Shown piece by piece: positions 1 through 5,123 of a DNA stretch of 5,123 nucleotides (the stretch's first letter is position 1; every line of letters starts with the position of its first letter). The position numbers and the translations under genes were made by a program. Source of the stretch: Leptospira ellisii. GTDB lineage: Bacteria > Spirochaetota > Leptospiria > Leptospirales > Leptospiraceae. Location of the stretch: NCBI RefSeq assembly GCF_002811955.1, contig NZ_NPEF01000254.1, positions 1-5,123 of the forward strand. The letters are read 5' to 3'. The notes below the pieces were generated by a model, which saw only the letters and a program-made list of their open reading frames with translations, was not told the DNA's origin and ran no database searches.

Positions 1-536
<536 letters not shown>

Positions 537-540
<4 letters not shown>

Positions 541-925
541 CGAAAATATTTATAGTAGCAGAGTAATCCTAAGCCGGTTCCGAGCGGGACAAGTCCGCCG
601 AGCATCGCGAGCGATTTGCCTAATACGGAGATGAAACCTACCGATAACGCGATTCCTACGAAGGTGAGAATCAAACCTAAAAAGAAAGAATACGTTCTAA
701 GATCGAAATGTTCTTTTTTATAAAGTCCGGCTTTGATGATTTCGATCCGCTGTCTATACCACCAATAAAAAACAAAAAACAACAGAGCACAGCCGAATAC
801 GATCCCGAAAATGGGGACTAAATACAACACCACTTTATAATCGGAACCCGAGCCGGAACTTTGTTCCTGAAGATGTTTCAGAATCAAATCCAGCGTCTGC
901 AGTAATTTCGTTTTTTCTTCCGGAG

Positions 926-929
<4 letters not shown>
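537..929 (-). CDS. Small three-pass membrane protein encoded just before the ECF sigma factor
   Basis: This is a 130-residue protein of unproven function. A short amphipathic N-terminus (about 1-25) and a Ser/Gly spacer (SSGSGS) precede a first hydrophobic segment at about 33-57, rich in aromatics (FFVFYWWY). A basic cytoplasmic-type stretch follows (YRQRIEIIKAGLYKK, about 58-72), then membrane segments at about 81-101 and 106-126, and a YYKYFR tail. The layout of a membrane segment, a basic loop with an IIKAGL-type motif, and then two further segments recalls small DUF6249-like proteins often found next to ECF sigma genes; that assignment is from memory and tentative. The gene is joined by ATGA overlaps both to the upstream 57-residue gene and to the downstream sigma gene. 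It could modulate or sequester the sigma factor at the membrane, but it has no recognisable anti-sigma motif. Its start has no convincing Shine-Dalgarno, which fits coupled translation. Confidence 0.85.
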
Positions 930-1099
<170 letters not shown>

Positions 1100-1105
1100 A
1101 GTTTT

Positions 1106-1114
1106 ACCTCCTTA
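1106..1114 (-). promoter_or_regulatory. Strong Shine-Dalgarno for the sigma-factor operon
   Basis: On the minus strand the bases read TAAGGAGGT, close to a full match to the 16S rRNA 3' end, with 7 bases before the ATG at 1099. It fixes the start of the 57-residue gene and is probably the main ribosome entry point for all three genes, because the two downstream starts lack such a site. Confidence 0.85.
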
Positions 1115-1125
1115 TAAGATTATGT

Positions 1126-1141
1126 CCGATTTAATTATCGG
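1126..1141. repeat. Inverted repeat CCGAT-N6-ATCGG, possible operator
   Basis: Perfect 5-base arms flank a TTAATT centre, giving a 16-base dyad about 27 bases upstream of the first start codon of the sigma operon. Its size and position suit a dimeric repressor site. With 5-base arms, chance is a realistic alternative. Confidence 0.3.
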
Positions 1142-1145
1142 CGAA

Positions 1146-1165
1146 ATGCGAATATTCCGTCGCAT
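1146..1165. repeat. Inverted repeat ATGCGA-N8-TCGCAT, possible operator
   Basis: Perfect 6-base arms are separated by 8 bases, making a 20-base dyad immediately next to the CCGAT/ATCGG dyad. It overlaps the weak AATATT -10-like hexamer on the minus strand, so a protein bound here could block or assist polymerase. Function is inferred from symmetry and position only. Confidence 0.35.
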
Positions 1166-1218
1166 AATTTTATCCACAATTTTCAGACGGGAAACTAGCT
1201 GAAGAAAAAAATGTCTTT

Positions 1219-1890
1219 TTAATTTTTTTTGGAGAATTTGCGGAAAGGATCAAAAAAAGGAGGACCCGCCAAATTCGGTTCTATGGCGACCGGATTCCGT
1301 TCGAATCCAACATATTCGCGTAGAAGTTGTACGATCATCCTGCCCGTCGCTCCCCAAAGCAGTCCTTCCTCCAGATCGAAATAATAAATTTCTATCTCTT
1401 TGGCGCTCGTTCTTCGAATGCGAATCGAATAGAACGGCGCGGTTTCCAACCGATGCAAATCCAACAGGATAGAACGTTCTACTTCCGCCGGGTTGGTGTT
1501 GAATGCGAAATCGCCTCGGTAACGCGCGACGAACGGCGAGATGTGAAAGCCGGTGTTCGTAAAAAGACCGGAGTATTCTCCGAGAACTTCCAGTACGGAG
1601 CTGGATTCTCCCATCTCCTCTTCCCATTCCCGAAGAGCGGTTCGCAATAAATTTCGATCGGAAGAAGAATAGGTTCCTCCCGGGAACGAGATTTGTCCAG
1701 GATGCGCTTTGAGATTGGAATTCCGCTTTTGCAGAATCAGTCCTTGGGTTCCGTCCTTCTTTTCATAAATCGGACAAATCACCGAGGAGGGGCGGGAGGT
1801 TTCCTCTCCGAAAAAAGGAGGAGGAACTTCGGTGAATTCCACTTTCGGCGCGGTGAGTTTTTCCCTTAACGTTTGGAAGTCGAATTTCAT
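1219..1890 (-). CDS. Nudix hydrolase, CoA pyrophosphatase (NudL-like) subfamily
   Basis: Members hydrolyse the pyrophosphate bond of coenzyme A and its derivatives to 4'-phosphopantetheine and 3',5'-ADP, using Mg2+ or Mn2+, in the cytoplasm. The 223-residue product has the subfamily signature at residues 51-72: L-I-L-Q-K-R, then LKAHPGQISFPGG. The Nudix box follows, with catalytic REWEEEMG at 87-94 (E91 and E92 as likely metal ligands). The spacing from Gly72 to Arg87 is one residue longer than the generic Nudix box, as in other CoA pyrophosphatases. A later FHISPFVARY segment (115-124) matches the family's conserved region after the box. The length is near the family norm. The gene lies 31 bases after the HRDC gene on the same strand, so they are likely co-transcribed. 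Its ATG has no good Shine-Dalgarno. Substrate preference within the subfamily cannot be read from sequence. Confidence 0.92.
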   Translation of the reverse strand: MKFDFQTLREKLTAPKVEFTEVPPPFFGEETSRPSSVICPIYEKKDGTQGLILQKRNSNLKAHPGQISFPGGTYSSSDRNLLRTALREWEEEMGESSSVLEVLGEYSGLFTNTGFHISPFVARYRGDFAFNTNPAEVERSILLDLHRLETAPFYSIRIRRTSAKEIEIYYFDLEEGLLWGATGRMIVQLLREYVGFERNPVAIEPNLAGPPFFDPFRKFSKKN

Positions 1891-1921
1891 CGCGAATCTA
1901 TATGCAAAAGTTGGAATATTC

Positions 1922-2398
1922 TTATTCGAACTTTTTATTGATCGGTATCAATCCTTTGATGTTCGATTCGTACGGCACGTTTTCCAGCGCCGCGAGAATA
2001 GACGGACCGTAGTGTGTTACTTTCCATTCCGAAAACAGATTCATTTCCTTTAATTCTTCCAAGGTTTTCGGATTTTTTTGCGCCAATTCAGCGATCATTT
2101 TATTGGAAGGCATCATTTGATGACTCATCCTGCGAATGGACATGATCGTTTCCCTCCAGATGCGAAGCCTCTTGAAACGTTCGCCTTCCTCGTCGTTCAG
2201 ATTTTCTCCCGGTTTTTTGAAAAGTTCTGATTTTTGAATGGGGGGACCGCTCGGATTGGCGTAGATTTGAAATAGGGTTTCCGCGTCTTTTTGGACTTGG
2301 ATTTCTTGATTCAAACCGGTCTGCTCGCGCCAATTTTGGTGACCAGCAGCGTCCTCTTTTGTGTTTTCGCAATTTTGGCGGGAATCTATCTTGTCCAT
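1922..2398 (-). CDS. HRDC-domain protein (start uncertain)
   Basis: The C-terminal half (about residues 73-140) reads as an HRDC domain, the helical nucleic-acid-binding module found at the end of RecQ helicases and RNase D. Visible are RFKRLRIWRETIM, then NKMIAELAQKNPKTLEELKEM, then EWKVTHYGPSILAAL, in the order and spacing of the family's helices. There is no helicase or exonuclease domain, so it is a stand-alone HRDC protein, perhaps an accessory DNA- or RNA-binding factor. The N-terminal 40 residues are polar and low in family character (HQNW, DSRQNCENTKED). They lie in exact codon register opposite a plus-strand hydrophobic frame, and the ATG at 2398 has no clear Shine-Dalgarno. The true start may be downstream, for example TTG at 2314, which would give about 130 residues. 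The Nudix gene follows after 31 bases. Confidence 0.75.
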   Translation of the reverse strand: MDKIDSRQNCENTKEDAAGHQNWREQTGLNQEIQVQKDAETLFQIYANPSGPPIQKSELFKKPGENLNDEEGERFKRLRIWRETIMSIRRMSHQMMPSNKMIAELAQKNPKTLEELKEMNLFSEWKVTHYGPSILAALENVPYESNIKGLIPINKKFE

Positions 2399-2452
2399 TA
2401 TAGAAACCCATATACCAAAGAATGGAAAAACAAATTAGGCTTTTTTGAATGA
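2306..2452 (+). CDS. Candidate small single-pass membrane protein (start uncertain)
   Basis: The frame open from 2276 to the TGA at 2450-2452 encodes a hydrophobic run (APILVTSSVLFCVFAILAG) followed by a polar, basic tail (HYRNPYTKEWKNKLGFFE). This is the pattern of a one-pass protein with a cytoplasmic C-terminus. Its stop overlaps the ATG of the next gene as ATGA, the same junction used twice in the sigma operon. No ATG exists in the frame, so the start must be TTG or GTG. TTG at 2306 (48 residues) is listed; TTG at 2291 (53 residues) and GTG at 2339 (37 residues) are alternatives. No good Shine-Dalgarno is seen for any. The 5' part is antisense, codon for codon, to the HRDC N-terminus, so hydrophobicity there could be a mirror of polar codons; the tail beyond 2398 is free of that problem. 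It resembles CcmD-like or other tiny membrane subunits only in shape. Confidence 0.4.
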   Translation: MIQTGLLAPILVTSSVLFCVFAILAGIYLVHYRNPYTKEWKNKLGFFE

Positions 2453-2889
2453 ATCCGAACAATTTTAGAATTTCGATCTTTTCCCTTTTACTTCTGATTT
2501 CCTTAACGGCGTCGAACAACGCTTTTGCGGACGCGTCGTCCGATTCTTCCCAAACCAAACCCGTAATGAGCGCCGAGGATTACCTGAAAGCGGATCTGGA
2601 CCGCGTGTTTCCCGTCATTCAAAAGATGAAAAAGGAAGAAGCCGCGATTCTAATCACCCAAATCCGGGAAGAAGCGAAAAAAAACTGGAAGGACGCGGAC
2701 AAATTCTACTTTCTGATTTCGCATCTGGAATCGATCAAAGCGATCGAAGAGGAGCACGCTCGCCTGAGAAGTTTAAACGAAGTCTATCTGATCGGTTCGT
2801 TATTGCTCGGAGGATTTTTGATCTTTTCGATTTTCAGACAACGGAACCTGATTCGAAAAATCAATTCACGGCTCGGGGAAGAAGAGTAA
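2449..2889 (+). CDS. Exported protein with signal peptide, helical domain and C-terminal membrane anchor
   Basis: This is a 146-residue protein of unknown function. Residues 1-27 look like a Sec signal peptide: a hydrophobic core FSLLLLISL and a probable cleavage site near NAFA/DA. A Ser-rich spacer (28-36) follows, then a charged, probably helical region (about 40-108) with SAEDYLKADLDRVFPVI, KMKKEEAAILITQIREEAKK and an acidic HLESIKAIEEEHARLR stretch. A membrane segment spans about 112-129 (VYLIGSLLLGGFLIFSIF), and the tail RQRNLIRKINSRLGEEE is basic, so the C-terminus should be cytoplasmic. The mature domain would then lie outside the inner membrane. There is no cysteine, so it is neither a lipoprotein nor a CXXC redox protein. 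An AGG at 2437-2439 is a modest ribosome site. The start overlaps the stop of the candidate small membrane protein by ATGA. The next gene is 235 bases away, so linkage to the two-component pair is doubtful. Confidence 0.8.
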   Translation: MNPNNFRISIFSLLLLISLTASNNAFADASSDSSQTKPVMSAEDYLKADLDRVFPVIQKMKKEEAAILITQIREEAKKNWKDADKFYFLISHLESIKAIEEEHARLRSLNEVYLIGSLLLGGFLIFSIFRQRNLIRKINSRLGEEE

Positions 2890-2943
2890 ATTTTGTTTTC
2901 TCTCCGTCATTTAAGCGCTGAGATCGAATCGAATTTCTGTAGT

Positions 2944-2972
2944 TTGTAACTTTTTCGTATTCTGATTGTAAC
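2944..2972 (+). repeat. Direct repeat TTGTAAC x2 at 22-base spacing
   Basis: TTGTAAC occurs at 2944-2950 and at 2966-2972, so the copies lie on the same face of the helix, two turns apart. OmpR/PhoB-family regulators bind tandem direct repeats at about 11-base steps, which makes this a plausible autoregulatory site for the downstream regulator. The middle 11-base position does not carry the motif, and the repeats coincide with the candidate -35 and -10 hexamers, so chance or promoter function is possible. Confidence 0.3.
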
Positions 2973-3074
2973 GGATTTCTGGAATATTAAGGTTTATAAA
3001 CTTTATCCGGTCTAATTATAAAGGTTTTGTTTGAATCGGGCCTGCGTTTCGTTTCCGTTCGGGAAATGAAATCG

Positions 3075-3099
3075 CGGACGACCGGCGGCGATCGGTCCG
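3075..3099 (+). other. GC-rich dyad in the leader of the response-regulator mRNA
   Basis: CGGAC (3075-3079) can pair with GTCCG (3095-3099). An alternative stem pairs GACCG (3080-3084) with CGGTC (3093-3097). It ends 11 bases before the ribosome site and is the only GC-rich stretch in this intergenic region. It may form a leader hairpin affecting translation. It has no T-run, so it is not a terminator. Confidence 0.25.
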
Positions 3100-3124
3100 G
3101 GAAATAAAACGGAAGATAGAATTC

Positions 3125-5123
<1,999 letters not shown>

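Larger units (their letters stand above)
1100..1218 (-). promoter_or_regulatory. Intergenic region upstream of the sigma-factor operon
   Basis: These 119 A/T-rich bases lie between the Nudix stop and the first gene of the sigma operon and must hold any separate promoter for that operon. On the minus strand a weak sigma-70-like pair can be read: TTGTGG, 17 bases, then AATATT. A CATAAT hexamer lies very close to the ribosome site. Neither is convincing. No clear ECF-type -35 (GGAAC-like) was found at proper spacing from a -10, so self-activation by the encoded sigma factor is not evident. Two short inverted repeats are listed separately. Confidence 0.35.
2890..3124 (+). promoter_or_regulatory. 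Upstream region of the two-component operon
   Basis: These 235 bases have no gene and no convincing terminator for the preceding gene. The centre (about 2940-3035) is A/T-rich and is the likely promoter area. A possible sigma-70-like pair is TTGTAA (2944-2949), 17 bases, TGTAAC (2967-2972). A TATAAA hexamer at 3017-3022 lacks a good -35. The last 60 bases are GC-richer and contain a hairpin-forming stretch (3075-3099), then the ribosome site GGAAG (3111-3115), 9 bases before the response-regulator ATG. Confidence 0.4.

Noticed and set aside
1201..1220. A-run/T-run stretch after the Nudix stop, considered as a terminator
   Set aside because: The only possible stem is five A-T pairs around a GACA loop, with no GC pairs, so it is too weak to call.
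1250..1650. Open frames on both strands inside the Nudix gene (1250-1627 minus, 1327-1650 plus)
   Set aside because: Shadows of a gene with an intact Nudix box and subfamily signature; no ribosome sites or domain character of their own.
1914..1921. GAATATTC palindrome, also present at 1150-1157, as a shared regulatory site
   Set aside because: An 8-base A/T-rich palindrome seen twice is easily chance, and the two positions share no flanking sequence.
2100..2558. Minus-strand 152-residue open frame
   Set aside because: Runs opposite the start of the 146-residue gene and out of frame with the HRDC domain; the composition is Arg/Lys/Ser-rich, typical of a shadow frame.
3017..3022. TATAAA hexamer as a -10 box for the two-component operon
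   Set aside because: No acceptable -35 hexamer at 16-18 bases upstream; such hexamers are common in A/T-rich DNA.

Overview
The window carries ordinary chromosomal housekeeping and regulatory genes, and its overall look suggests a spirochaete of the Leptospira type. The grounds are moderate GC with A/T-rich intergenic DNA, codon use rich in AAA, GAA, TTC and TCG, and the style of the regulatory proteins. This is an inference from sequence character; no marker gene settles it. I see no mobile element, CRISPR array, rRNA or tRNA.

Left part (1-1099, minus strand). A compact three-gene operon reads right to left: a 57-residue soluble protein (926-1099), a 130-residue protein with three membrane segments (537-929), and an ECF-type RNA polymerase sigma factor (540-1, cut by the window edge). 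Both junctions are 4-base ATGA stop/start overlaps. Only the first gene has a strong Shine-Dalgarno sequence, so the downstream genes are probably translationally coupled. The 119-base upstream region holds two short inverted repeats that could be operators.

Middle (1219-2398, minus strand). A protein with a C-terminal HRDC nucleic-acid-binding domain is followed after 31 bases by a Nudix hydrolase of the CoA pyrophosphatase (NudL-like) subfamily. They are probably co-transcribed, though no functional link is evident.

Right part (about 2306-5123, plus strand). A 146-residue protein with a signal peptide and a C-terminal membrane anchor starts at 2449. Just upstream, and antisense to the HRDC N-terminus, a small open frame encodes a single membrane segment and ends at 2452 with another ATGA overlap; it may be an overlooked microprotein gene. 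After a 235-base intergenic region come an OmpR/PhoB-family response regulator and its PhoR-like sensor kinase. These overlap by 11 bases, and the kinase runs off the right edge with its catalytic motifs intact. The regulator's upstream region has a TTGTAAC direct repeat at 22-base spacing that could be an autoregulatory site.

The window has two regulatory modules: an ECF sigma factor tied to a membrane protein, and a two-component phosphorelay. Nothing in it amounts to a clearly new system. The best leads are the unlisted small proteins and the sigma-factor operon architecture.
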